A stretch of DNA of 64,000 nucleotides from Tilletia caries (Eukaryota; Basidiomycota; Exobasidiomycetes; Tilletiales; Tilletiaceae): contig JALUTQ010000035.1 of the NCBI GenBank assembly GCA_032718865.1, forward strand, positions 806,001-870,000. The letters run 5' to 3'. Numbering within the stretch: the first letter of the stretch is position 1; the number at the start of each line of letters is the position of its first letter. Made by a program: the position numbers and the translations under genes. The notes below the pieces were generated by a model. The model was given only the letters and a program-made list of their open reading frames with translations, had not been told where the DNA came from and ran no database searches. Shown one piece after another: positions 10,222 through 19,799 of the stretch.

Positions 10222-10843
10222 TCTGGCGTGTTGATGTGTCTGTGAATGGACTGTGAAGTGCGAAGAGCTCTGGGTCAGCATCCTTTGAGACGTCTCCCAT
10301 CAAGACTTGTACACTCTCACTCTTCGGCGGGTTGCGGCAGCGAGGGCGACGTGGTAGTGATGGTCGTCGAGGAAGGCCTTGTGGGGCTCTGGACTGTGTT
10401 ATATGTATGTCTTGTCCCTGCCAGCTTCCGGACTTCCAGCTTCATACTCCGGGGAAATATCTATGTTTCGGTTCCTCGGCAACCTTGGAAGATGCCGATG
10501 GCCGGATAATCGTGACTAAGCTTGAACGACTTCGCGAATGAATGAATGAATCGCGGCCAGACGGTGCTCGGTGGGCAGGACGATGCGATGGACTTACGAG
10601 TCAGTGGTGGCATCGGAGTGGGAAGAGCGTGTGAGGGGCGAGAGCAGGCTTGATCCTTTGCTGCCAATCTTCTCTGGGCAACGACATCGTCCAGGTCAAC
10701 AGAAACCAAAGCAGCAAAGTAAATCGAAGATCCAGGGACCAGGCGACAGCGTGACAGTGGGGGGTTCTGACTTCTGACTTCTGAGGCCTGACGGTCACCA
10801 TCACCTTCAGCAATCGCCATCAATCGCAGGCCAATTGAAACAA
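10222..10843. promoter_or_regulatory. Divergent promoter between membrane-protein gene and thiol methyltransferase
   Basis: About 620 bp between two divergently read starts. It has a short (GAAT)n run near 10538-10552 and no gene. I see no specific operator or TATA element that I would defend. Confidence 0.3.
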
Positions 10844-11689
10844 ATGGCTCCTGTCGATCGTGTCCGCGCTTTTCTCGCTCCCAATGGCGACTCCGGCGCA
10901 AATCAAGGCTGGAACGACGCCTGGAAGGAAGAACTCACGCCCTGGGACAGTGGCGAACCTCAACCCGCTTTGCTCAGCATTTTGGAGGAAGCCGATAGCT
11001 TGGTCCCCAAGAAGGGTCAAGCATTAATCGCCGGTTGCGGGAGAGGCTACGATCCTCTCGTCTTTGCAGAGCGTGGAATGGACGCGTTGGGGATCGACAT
11101 CAGTGAAGAAGCTGTCCAACAAGCGAACAAGGTGAGCACTGAGCCTGGACACGAAGTCAATAGGTGGAAAGCTCAACGATGCATGTCCGACTCCTTACAG
11201 TGGCTCGAAAGCCAGGCCAACTGGCCTGCGCGCAATCGCGTCCGTTTCGAGGTGCGCGACTTCTTCACCCTCGATCTCGCATGCGACCTGGCGTACGACT
11301 ATACCTTTTTCTGCGCCTTGCCACCTTCCTGGCGAACTAGGTGGGCGGAGACATACGCCCGCATCATCAGGCCCGGAGGAATCCTGATAGCGGTAGTGTA
11401 TCCTATCAGGCCCGACGCCGGGCCTGAAGGTCCCCCGGTGAGTTTTGCTCGAGCGGTTGAGCTCCTCTCCCATCTCTCACTAGGTGTTGAGTGATGGCTG
11501 AGGACATGTCATATTTCACACCTGCCTTCACGGCTTCACCAGTTCAAGCTCGCGCCGGAGAGTTACAAGGAGCTTCTTTCCGACGCATTCGAGCTGCAGT
11601 GGGAGGGCGTTCCTGCTCGCCAAAAGGACACTCACGTCGGCGTCGAACAAGTGCAGATCTGGAGTCGCAAGTCGGGCGGTGAGCACTGA
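10844..11689 (+). CDS. TPMT-family thiol / thiocyanate S-methyltransferase
   Basis: Three exons (10844-11131, 11201-11437, 11543-11689) join in frame to 223 aa. The protein starts with the N-terminal block of the plant and fungal HOL/TPMT group (NQGWNDAWKEELTPWDSGEP), has the SAM-binding LIAGCGRGYD (residues 61-70), the acidic GIDISEEAV, and the family hallmark YDYTFFCALPPSWRTRWAE followed by RPGGILIAVVYP. Members transfer methyl from S-adenosylmethionine to small thiols, thiocyanate, sulfide or halides. It is cytosolic by lack of any signal. The exact substrate cannot be told from sequence. Confidence 0.88.
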
Positions 11690-12120
11690 GCAGGTTTCAC
11701 GCCCATGTGGACCAAAACACTATCACCCACGGCGAGCACATGGTCGCAGGTCGCATTATTGGCCTGGTCTTAGCAGCCAGCTTTCTTCTCGCGCGTCTAT
11801 CGGTGGCCTTCTCATTTGGAATACTCCCGTCCATAACTGACTGTGTCGCGTGTACTCATTCATAAGGACGGCGCTGTCTTGACGATCGAGCCCCGAAGCT
11901 CGGGGCGCAAAGTTCAGTTCTTCTGTCTTCTGTCTTCATTCTTCATGCGGGACAGAGCGCGACAACGATGATCCGAGTCGCTTGATCACCTTTCTAACCC
12001 TTCCTTCCTTTTCCTATATAAGGGATTCCTTTCTGACATCATCTTCACTACCCTCTCTGACATCTTCACTGTTGGCTCCCTCAAACCCAGTTCTTGCTAC
12101 CCTCTCTCAGTCTTACAAAT
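11690..12120. other. Intergenic, no gene seen
   Basis: This contains the 3' flank of the methyltransferase gene, then a CT-rich stretch with repeated CTTCACTACCCTCTCTGACATC-like units around 12040-12110 that leads into the first pseudogene fragment. No supported coding sequence. Confidence 0.35.
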
Positions 12121-12315
12121 GCTGCGACGCTGGACTCCCAACGATCTCCGCTCGAAGGCCCAGAGCAACGGTACTATCCACATGACCTGGTCGCCGTGAT
12201 AGGACGCACAGGCACAGGCAAGTCCAAGCTCGCCGTCGAACTCGCCTAGCATGTCCAACGACTGTCGTCTCCCTCGAGCAAGTACGCCGATGCTCAGATT
12301 ATCTCGGCGGACCGA
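12121..12315 (+). pseudogene. Fragment of tRNA isopentenyltransferase (MOD5/MiaA family), 5' part only
   Basis: One frame reads HDLVAVIGRTGTGKSKLAVE (P-loop GRTGTGKS) then LA, a TAG stop at 12247-12249, and continues in frame as HVQRLSSPSSKYADAQIISAD. This is the N-terminal nucleotide-binding region of dimethylallyl-diphosphate:tRNA transferases, in which the P-loop is followed by 'A.IISADS.QVY'. The sequence stops matching right after ISAD and becomes CT-rich. With an internal stop and no remainder of the enzyme it cannot be functional. It is the first of four adjacent gene fragments (12121-13295). Confidence 0.7.
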
Positions 12316-12404
12316 CTCGGTTCCTGTTTCTCTTTCCTCCCACCCCTTCCCCCTCCTCTCTACTCGCATACCTCCCTCCCCTCTTTCTCCAATCTTCGGG
12401 CGCG

Positions 12405-12843
12405 ATGCATTTCACGCTTCCAGCAAGGCTTCTGATACTTGCTTCCTCGATCCTTGGGTCGGCGGCAGTCCTTCCCAGCTCCCCAGAGCTGAATCCTCGT
12501 CAGGGCCCCAATACTAGTGAGCACAGTCAAGAAGAAGCATTGATGCATATAGCTTGCGGGGTTACATCATACATGCTGAATGGCATTATGTCGTTTGGGG
12601 TGGTACAGTTTCCTCGGTCTATCCCAATGGTGAGCATCATCTCTCCCACCCAGCACAATTTCAATCGCTGATGAGATAAATATACTTTTCCAGACCAGAC
12701 GGGCGCCATCAACCTGACAGCTTGCTTGTACCGGTGACGAAGACTCAGGCCAGCAAGTTGGCTGGTGGAAGAACGCCTCTGCAGCCCAGTGGTCTTCCCT
12801 TTGGGTACTCGCTCGGAGAGGATCGGCATCCATTGCCTTGGTA
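12405..12843 (+). pseudogene. 5' fragment of a secreted-protein gene
   Basis: The ATG at 12405 opens a clear signal peptide (MHFTLPARLLILASSILGSA). Two plausible short introns (about 12515-12599 and 12630-12694) join it to SSVYPNDQTGAINLTACLYR and a stop. A one-base shift there opens LVPVTKTQASKLAGGRTPLQ and on to GEDRHPLPW, which looks like the true continuation of a longer protein, with a stop at about 12841. The 'YPNDQTGA(I/L)N' and 'QA..L.GG' pattern recalls fungal secreted acetoacetate-decarboxylase-like proteins, but I hold that loosely. The fragment ends where the CPA2 piece begins. Confidence 0.5.
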
Positions 12844-12863
12844 ATGTGTATTTTGGAACGAAG

Positions 12864-13000
12864 AAGCGCCCGGACGGCGTGTTGCTCACCTTCGGCGGTC
12901 CGAGTGCGCCTCAACGTCGCTGTCAAGCTGCCGGACGATATGGGAGTCTTCGAGCGTCTCGGTGTCAAGGTGCTAGGCAGTGAAGTTGACGTGCTCAGGA
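12864..13000 (+). pseudogene. Decayed fragment of carbamoyl-phosphate synthase (CPA2)
   Basis: Nucleotides 12864-13000 match the reverse complement of about 1793-1925 in CPA2: both contain CGCCCGGACGGCGT, CTCACCTTCGGCGGTC and GGGAGTCTTCGAGCGTCTCG, and both end GTTGACGTGCTCAGGA. By eye the identity is about 85 percent, with several indels that break the frame after [13 protein letters not shown]. It is on the plus strand whereas the parent is on the minus strand, so the copy is inverted and about 11 kb away. Confidence 0.85.
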
Positions 13001-13099
13001 CGCCTCTGAGATCGTGAGTCTCTCTCAGTTGTACAACCTCAGCACCTCCCCAGCAGGCCCTGTTTAAGTGTGTACGAAAATCGAAGATCGAGGTGACAG

Positions 13100-13295
13100 T
13101 GGGGTGACGATTGCGAAGGAAACAACGGAGAGTCTGGTATACATGAGGGTAATCGCGGCCGCGATTCAAGCGTCAGGTCAGGCCGTAGAAGTGAGAGCGC
13201 GACACTCGGGCGATGACGAACTGGGAGAAAATCGAGTGTTGAGCTTTGAGATGCTGTCTTGGCCGTGGCCTGGGATGGCGAAGGCGAGAAGAGTC
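13100..13295. repeat. Degenerate copy of the PDX1-like gene's 3' end (matches 16387-16582)
   Basis: At a nearly constant offset of about 3.29 kb and in the same orientation, blocks of 13100-13295 match 16387-16582: GGGTGACGATTGC with following GA-rich sequence, then GCGTCAGRTCARGCCGTRGA, then GAGCGCGACAC and GGTGATG-like stretches. The parent segment covers the stop codon and last codons of the PDX1-like gene. In this copy the reading frame is lost. Confidence 0.6.
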
Positions 13296-13499
13296 ACAGA
13301 TGGATTAAGACGAGATCCGAGTCGTAGTTTTCGGTGGTTCCCGGCGCAGAGCGGGTGTGGTGTAAGAGTCGGCGGTAGGATTGCGCAGGGACGGCTCCAA
13401 AGCCATGGAGGCATGGGTAGGCTTCATGGTGTCAACGACGTTTCGCATATGTACTGCCGCCCGTTTCTTGTTGCAGGGCTACGCCGTTCAAGGTATAGT

Positions 13500-15647
13500 C
13501 TACGCGGAGGGCGGGGCTGTAAAGAACAAGATACAAAGAAAGTAGTCAGCAGTGGTGAAGCACGCGCTCGAAGTTGTGCAAAGAAACATACCAGTCATGA
13601 GTGGCAGCGAAGATTCCGGTTCAACTCCGGAGCGCCGCAATCGAGACGGGGTGGACTGCAAGCGTGCGTCCGAAGCTGCCGAAGCACAGATCGTCTCGTC
13701 CGTCCGCGGCTGTTGGACGGAACTGCTAGCAACGCCTTCAAGCTCCGAAGCAAGCTCTTGCTCCAGATCGAGAACCATGGTACCGCAGTGGGGAGAACTC
13801 GGGGCGGCATAAATAAAGTGGCTTGCCGGACCCGGCGAGGGCATCTTGCCAGCGTGAGGAGATGCGATCGATGGCGACGAGTGCATCGTTTGTTGGGAGA
13901 GCGATGTCACGGACGAAGTCGATGAAGTAGACGTAGCGACCGTGCTGTCGTGATCAGGCTCCTCGGAACTCCCAACGTCTGACAAGCATTTCGGTTCCTG
14001 AGCAATCGACCCCTCCTCATGGCGTATGACGTGGTTTGCAGCGTCAAAGTACGTTCCTTCCAGCTGAAAGCTGTCCAAATCGACTTCGCGCTTGACGTCG
14101 GTCAGGTCGCGGATGTCGATTGGCGCCGCTGAGACTTGGTGAAACTGACGGACCATGCACTGAGGGCGCTGGGATCTGAGGTCCAGCTCGGTTTTAGCAT
14201 CCTCTTTGTCCAATCCGGTAGCCTGGCCAGCGACGGCGCCGTCACTCTCCTCGTCTTGCAGCAGGAAGAAGCCCTTATTCAGGTAGTGGGGTGACCGGAT
14301 CAGTTCGTCCTCGACATGGTCCTTGATGTTGTCACAGCTGATCTGGTTGGGAGAGTTGCGAGAGTGGGACTGCTGGTATCGATCTCTGCTGAAGGGTGGC
14401 AAGATGACGACGGGCTTGGTGTTGCGAAGAGCGAGAAAGAATGATTTGTGTTTGACCGGGGTTGAGCCCACACTCACGCTCCGCACCAGTCCTCGGGCAC
14501 GCGAAAAGTCACCACTACCCTCAGTTGCTGCAGATGAGGGGGCCTTTGAGCAATTCGTGCCGCTCGCTGGGGAGGGAAGGGCTACGGCTTCCTTCTTGTC
14601 GCCAGCTAGGTCGTCTATCTCGCGACGAAAGGCGGAAAAGGTAAGAATGAGACTTCCGATCCCTTCGGAAACGTCTTGAGCCCGAGTTGGCATGCTTTCC
14701 TTTCCGACAACGGATCGAGCGGTGAGTTGGCTCGAGTTTCTGGATGGGCGAATGGCTTCGAGCAGGGATGATGCTGAACGCGACTGTGCCAAGCCCTCTT
14801 CGGCAAGATGGTCGAAGAATGCGCGCAGCGTGTCCTCGCGCACTGGCTTCTCTATCAGGCCGTCAAAGCCACCGAAGCGGTAGAATCGCTGTTCCTGCGC
14901 TCGAACGGCGGTGGTGCAAGCCAGTAGTTTCGCGTCCCGGTTCAGTGAGGACAACGGCAGGCTGCGAATCCGACGGGCCAAGCTGAGCCCTGAGATCGCA
15001 GGCATGCGGATGTCGAGCATGATGTGGGTGAAAGTTGACGGCTGATTGGTGAGTGCGTTGGCAGCTGCGACCGCACGAGCGTGGTCGGGCACGGAGCGCA
15101 GAACTGCCTGCGGTGTGGCGATGGAGACTGCGTCGCCGAGTGGAAGGGTCCCCTTCAACAAGTCGAGGGCGACAGTGGCGTCGGTGAGCGCAATGGGGGG
15201 CCGCGCTGGATCGAGCTTGTCAGCGAAGCGGCGGTGGAGAAGTCGGAGGAGGAGAGCAAGGTTGAGTGGGTTGTCGTCGACAAGAAGAAAGCGCATTGGG
15301 ACGGATGACTGTTGCACAGCGGTAGAGTTATCTGAGCGCTCCGCTTCATCTTTCGAACTTTGGTCAAGTGCGTTGTTGGATTCTCGCAGAACATCAGGCG
15401 TGGTGATGTGGCATCCGTCGGAAGCTTTGATCGACGATGTTTGAGGTGTGCCAGATTCGGTCGGAGAGAGGTCGATATGAGTGTAAGATGTGGCAACTGA
15501 TGGAGAGGTGGATGGGTTCTCGAGGTCTTGCGAATCAGTGGCGCGGGAGGAAGTCGAGATGGACGTGATGCTTGAGTCACGCATCAAAGGCGTGGTGTTG
15601 GCCGCGGTGGCAGACTGTTGAGACGGTGTAAGGCAAGGTTGGACCAT
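13500..15647 (-). CDS. Response-regulator receiver-domain protein
   Basis: The frame from ATG 15647 (MVQPCLTP) gives about 715 aa, or about 690 if the 75-bp in-frame intron at 13517-13591 is spliced; both end at the same stop at 13500. After a Ser/Thr-rich N-terminus the receiver domain runs from about residue 118: acidic pocket Asp124/Asp125 in LLVDDNPLN, phospho-acceptor Asp212 in MLDIRMPAISG, and the invariant Lys267 in GLIEKPVR. The gap between pocket and acceptor is 87 residues against about 45 in a typical receiver, so the domain carries an insertion. The long low-complexity C-terminus has no domain I recognise. It probably ends a phosphorelay, but the partner kinase is not here. A splice acceptor just upstream (TCCCGCACAG at about 15690) suggests an upstream, possibly non-coding exon. 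Confidence 0.8.
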   Translation of the reverse strand: MVQPCLTPSQQSATAANTTPLMRDSSITSISTSSRATDSQDLENPSTSPSVATSYTHIDLSPTESGTPQTSSIKASDGCHITTPDVLRESNNALDQSSKDEAERSDNSTAVQQSSVPMRFLLVDDNPLNLALLLRLLHRRFADKLDPARPPIALTDATVALDLLKGTLPLGDAVSIATPQAVLRSVPDHARAVAAANALTNQPSTFTHIMLDIRMPAISGLSLARRIRSLPLSSLNRDAKLLACTTAVRAQEQRFYRFGGFDGLIEKPVREDTLRAFFDHLAEEGLAQSRSASSLLEAIRPSRNSSQLTARSVVGKESMPTRAQDVSEGIGSLILTFSAFRREIDDLAGDKKEAVALPSPASGTNCSKAPSSAATEGSGDFSRARGLVRSVSVGSTPVKHKSFFLALRNTKPVVILPPFSRDRYQQSHSRNSPNQISCDNIKDHVEDELIRSPHYLNKGFFLLQDEESDGAVAGQATGLDKEDAKTELDLRSQRPQCMVRQFHQVSAAPIDIRDLTDVKREVDLDSFQLEGTYFDAANHVIRHEEGSIAQEPKCLSDVGSSEEPDHDSTVATSTSSTSSVTSLSQQTMHSSPSIASPHAGKMPSPGPASHFIYAAPSSPHCGTMVLDLEQELASELEGVASSSVQQPRTDETICASAASDARLQSTPSRLRRSGVEPESSLPLMTGMFLCTTSSACFTTADYFLCILFFTAPPSA

Positions 15648-16459
15648 TGTATTGGGGTATCTTGCGTCGAAGTGCTGTTGCCAGTATCTGTGCGGGACGG
15701 GGAAAGGTTCAGAAGGGTTAGAAAGGAAGCACGGGGGGATGGAAGAGGGAAGGGTCAAGAGAGGACGATGATTAGTGCCCTCGGGTTTTGTACTTCCAAA
15801 TCAGCAAGGAATCCCCCAAGGTTCGAGAGGACAGGATGTCTGTTTGCAAGGTCCTCAAAGATGAAAGCACAGGATCAGTAAATGCAGCTGTAGGAGGAGT
15901 CTGAGCATGGCTGTGCCACCCGAAGGTCGTATCACTGAGATGGACCCTTTCTGCGGAGATATGCCATCCTTGAAGAGGTCAGAAGAGAGGATCGTGAGCT
16001 GTGGCGACATTGTGGCCTGAGAGTCGTGGTGGTGGTGAAGGGCCAAAGTTCCAGACGGGTTAAAGCCAAGGCTAGGGTCAGTCAATCTTTGGCCGGCACG
16101 ACACTGGCGTTTGGCCTTTGTTTGCTTGCTTGCTGGCGTGTGTGGAGGAAGCCTGTGACTGACCTGCTTGGTTGATGTTGAGGCTGCTTCGTGCTTGGTG
16201 CTTGATACGTTCAGAGGGAAACAATCTGTAGGAAACAGCATTCAGCAAGCAGCAACGGCGAGTGTAGAATTGCCTGTTGGACAGAAGAACTTTCCTGAGA
16301 GCATAGCGGATGTAAACTGTGACCCCAACCGAGTACCGAGCAGGGACACCTGTTGAAACGTTGACTCTTCGGGAGAGGGACGGAGACTGGGTGACGATTG
16401 CAGAGGAAGAGAAGAGTCTATGGTGGTACACACGAGCAGCCCTTGGTGTGAGTCGAGCG
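15648..16459. other. 5' region of the response-regulator gene; upstream exon uncertain
   Basis: The minus strand has a pyrimidine-rich acceptor near 15690 and a possible donor near 15795, so at least one upstream exon is likely. A frame at 15855-16241 containing MSPQLTILSSDLFKDG could be part of it, but no frame-preserving junction could be settled. The rest is 5' UTR/promoter and the 3' flank of the PDX1-like gene. Confidence 0.35.
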
Positions 16460-17175
16460 TCAGATCAAGCCGTGGAAGTACGAGCGCGACACGGGTGATG
16501 GCGAGCTCTGAGACGTCGGAGGTTGAGACCCTACACCTCGAGACGGGGATGGCGATGGCGAGAACGAGTAGCCAGACACGATGGCGTCGAATGATGGTGC
16601 CTTGACGCGGGAGGACGGCGCCGACGACGCAGTTTCGCGGAGGCCAGCGCTTGGATGTCCTGACGCCAGACCGGAGAGGATTAACGAGCGCAGTGCGGCC
16701 GCGTCAAGAGCCTGGAAAAGCGGATCGTAGTCTCGTCAGCGGCCGGGATACACGTCAAGCATACACTCTCTGAGATCTATCTCACCTGCGCCTTTTTTTC
16801 GGGAGCGTTGATAGAACCGCTTTCCGAGCCGCCGGCTGTATTTGCCTTCATGCTGGAACCATCACTGAGCGAGCTGACTCCTCCGCCGCCTGCCAGAAAC
16901 TTGTCCTTGCCCTTTGCGCTGCCCAGCGGACTGCCGACCTCGCCGATGTGGGCGAGCACATCGCCCTTAGTGATCATCCCGCGGATGCCCGTTCCTTTGA
17001 TCTTGCTGGCATCGACGTCGGAATGCTCGGCCAGGATGCGAGCGACGGAAGGGAAGATGGAGGTTTCGTGAGCTGCGACTGCTGAGGAAGTGTGGAGAAG
17101 GGCTTTTGCAGATCGGCGGAGCGAGAGGCGACCGGCTGCCGCCGCGGTGATACTGGCTGAAGCAGTCCCAAGCAT
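16460..17175 (-). CDS. PDX1: Pyruvate dehydrogenase complex protein X-like, short form
   Basis: Two exons (17175-16786 and 16711-16460) splice in frame to 213 aa. A Ser/Arg-rich N-terminus (RLSLRRSAKALLHTSS) suggests a mitochondrial presequence. Residues 40-78 form a peripheral-subunit (E3) binding domain: FPSVARILAEHSDVDASKIK, then GTGIRGMITKGDVLAHIG. After a Gly/Ser linker the second exon gives ALDAAALRSLILSGLASG and PSFDAIVSGYS, matching the C-terminal segment of fungal protein X. In the complex it tethers dihydrolipoamide dehydrogenase to the E2 core. No lipoyl domain is present, and at 213 aa it is about half the length of yeast Pdx1. MITE copy 2 ends 78 bp upstream of the start. Good confidence in the binding domain, moderate in the gene name. 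Confidence 0.72.
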
Positions 17176-17252
17176 GGCAGTGGGATGTCGGCAATGGATT
17201 ATCGGGTGAAGATGGCAGATGGTACTCGTACATACATAATGCTGCACGAGTA

Positions 17253-17730
17253 CGAGGTGGAGGACGAAAGTCTTCGAATGATTTCTGAAATACTTAGTGT
17301 TTACACTCAGAATCTTCAAACTTGGCTCTCAATTGAAGTCCACAACCAGTCAAACAACTTGTGAGCTGAAAGGTGGTAAGCATAGAACACACGAATAGGC
17401 ACCTTTTTGCTCTTCAGAGCTGACTGCTTTTTGTCTGCGAATGGGTACGTGAGCAAAGTGTGAAAATCCGAGATTTTATTCAATTAGTAAATTACTAAGT
17501 GATTTCACTTTGCTCCTAACCCTATTGAGAGTCGTCTTTTTCCCAGACAGAAACCGGTCCGACAACTTAAGAACAAAAGTTGCTCAAGTACACGCTGTAT
17601 GATTTCCAGCTTTCCGCTCGCAAGTTGTTGTATTGGTTGTGGACTTCCTTTGAGAGCTCCGAAGGAGCGATTTGAGTGTAAACACTAAGTAAAATTGAGG
17701 TGCGTTCGAAGACTTTCGTCCTCCACCTCG
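17253..17730 (-). mobile_element. MITE, copy 2 (478 bp), inverted relative to copy 1
   Basis: Reading both copies base by base I found no difference between this sequence and the reverse complement of 7782-8257. The termini are CGAGGTGGAGGACGAAAGTC and its reverse complement, flanked on both sides by TA (17251-17252 and 17731-17732), the duplication made by Tc1/mariner-type transposases. It sits directly upstream of the PDX1-like gene. Confidence 0.88.
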
Positions 17731-17732
17731 TA

Positions 17733-18119
17733 TGAAAAATTTGGGATGTGGTTACCGGTTGGGTGATGGGTGTGGTCAGTGCGTTCTTATAGAACGATCG
17801 TTGCGCGACGTCGGTGATTCGGCGATCCTCCCTCCCCGGTCTCTTTTTCTGTACGACCCTGGAGCTTCGATCGGAATATCGGATGCATCCGCTCATCGAG
17901 ACTCGAGAGTGGTCCATCCCGTCGCATCAGGCATTTACATAGTCGACCAGTTTGGCGGCACGCCGTTTGGACTCTATATGTAGTGGTTCAGAGCGAATTG
18001 TTTGCTTCTGATTGATTGTCCCTGATTGCTGGGTGAAGGCTTCGAATTATTCATTGCCTTGCAAACAAAAGGTTCGTCTGTGCGGCGTGCAGTAGGCTGC
18101 AAGGGCTTCCATCGTACAA
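17733..18119. other. Intergenic, no gene seen
   Basis: Mixed sequence between MITE copy 2 and the dispersed repeat; only a short 83-aa open frame without family features. Nothing supported. Confidence 0.35.
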
Positions 18120-18345
18120 AGCGTATAATAACGCAAAGTCCATAGTGCGGATATCACGGATACAACAAGGACTTACGGTTCGGAGTTAAGATTCCCTTTA
18201 TTGTCAAACGCTCACACTTGCTTCACATAACCGACAGGATCACGTCCTCATCCTTTCTCTACCTCGGCGCTTGACGCTTCCATGGCGTCCACCACACATC
18301 GAGGTCCCAGCTGCTCTGTCGTGAGGGTTAGCGTGATCATGAATC
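18120..18345 (+). repeat. Dispersed direct repeat, copy A
   Basis: Together with 22258-22545 this forms a degenerate direct repeat. The best block is AACGCAAAGTCCATAGTGCG followed by GATATCACGGATACAA, then GGAGTTAAGATTCCCTTT, ACGTCCTCATCCT, CTACCTCGGC and GTGTGATCATGA-like segments in the same order. It precedes the phosphate carrier pseudogene. Confidence 0.65.
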
Positions 18346-18688
18346 ACGGAAGTAGCTGATGGTTTTTCATTTTTTTGCTCTCTATGGCTTTCCCGCACGC
18401 CTGCACACTTCTGACTCTTCTTTTCTCTCTATCAGACCCCTCTCGTCCTCGTCGCAACTCGCACTGCTGGGATGTGCGTGGACAAGATGCTTTTCCGTCT
18501 CCAGCCATTCGTCACTTGGTGACAACAGTCAGTGGTCACCACTGACTATGTCCTCATCTCAGTTGTACATCTGCTACTGCCTACTCTATCCCAAGAAACT
18601 TACCGACTGACACACACACACACACACACCATTGTCCATCTGGGACATCCTGCGCGCTCATTTTATCCCAGGTTACTTCCTCCAGAGT

Positions 18689-19668
18689 CCAGGGCGGTCT
18701 CAAGTTCGGTGGTTACGAGTTCTGGAAGAAGACCATCGTCGACAACGTCGGCTACGAGAAGGCAAAGGAGAACCGCATGGCTGTCGCCTGCCTACCTGAT
18801 TGCCTCCGCCATGTGCGAGTTCTTCGCCAACATCGTGAGTCCCCTCCTCACTCGTTGCGTCCCCTTTGTATGCGGTCCTCTGACTCTTCCTCGTTGGCAC
18901 GACGCGTCGCTTTTCGGTCTCTCTTTCTGTCTCTTTCTCTAGGCTCTCTGCCCTCTGGAAGCTACGCGCATCCGTCTCGTTTCCCAGCCCACCTTAGAAA
19001 CGATCTCCTCGGCGGCTTCGCCCGTATTGCCAAGGAGGAAGGGATCGGTGACTTCTACGCTGGCTTTGGTCCTATTCTGTTCAAGCAGATTCCTTACAAC
19101 ATGGGCAAGATGAGTTTGGCGGGAATAGGCGCGGACGCGCGGCCCACCTTTGCTCACAGTCGGGAGCTTGTTTTTTGACCCTCCCTTTGTCTGCGCCCTT
19201 TTACAGTTCGCTACCTTGGAGGCCATCCTCGTACGTGCTCTCTTTCTACAATCCCAAGATCCGAATCCCTACTGGTGCCTAGGCTGAACTGACACGCGTC
19301 TTCTTTTCCACAATCGTTACACGCAGGATTGAAACCGCGCTCAAGTTCACCAACAGAAGACGGCCGACCTCTCCGGTGGTGAGGCCACCGTGTACAACCT
19401 CGGCTCCAGTCTCATCGCCGGTTTCGCCGCCACTACCATCTCGCAGCCCGCCGACACTCTGTGAGTCCACCTCCATGGCTGCCCACGACGCGTCTCTCTC
19501 TCTTTCCCAGTCGTTTCATGCTGGAGATCTCCACAGTCTGTCGAAGATCAACAAGCAGAAGGCCCTGCCCGGGGATACCGTCGCCTTGCGTCTCGTCAAG
19601 ATGTCCGGAGAGTCCGGTGTCCGCGGTCTATTCATCGGTCTTTCAGCTCGTCTCATCATGGTCGGGTG
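18689..19668 (+). pseudogene. Mitochondrial phosphate carrier (MIR1/PIC2 type) pseudogene
   Basis: Pieces in order: VQGGLKFGGYEFWKKTIVDN with VGYEKAKENR (18692-18775), a frame change, YLIASAMCEFFANI, an intron, ALCPLEATRIRL (Px(D/E)xx(K/R) carrier motif), GFARIAKEEGIGDFYAGFGP, ILFKQIPYNMGKM, TISQPADTL (second carrier motif), LVKMSGESGVRGLFIGLSAR and LIMVG. This is the phosphate/H+ symporter of the inner mitochondrial membrane. The first repeat (about 100 residues) is absent, at least one frameshift lies near 18775, and linking segments are garbled, so it is dead. It sits in the gene-poor stretch bounded by the direct repeats at 18120 and 22258. Confidence 0.8.
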
Positions 19669-19799
19669 AGTTTACTCTCTTTCTCTCTTTTGACGCGTCT
19701 TGCGAAGGTGTGAGAGACTGAGTTTGTATTTCTCGTTTTGCTTCCTTGAAACCCCATGAAGAACTTCTGCCTTCCATCATCTGTCACTGCTCTGCAGAC

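Noticed and set aside
18613..18632. CA dinucleotide run
   Set aside because: A plain microsatellite of about 10 units with no further structure.
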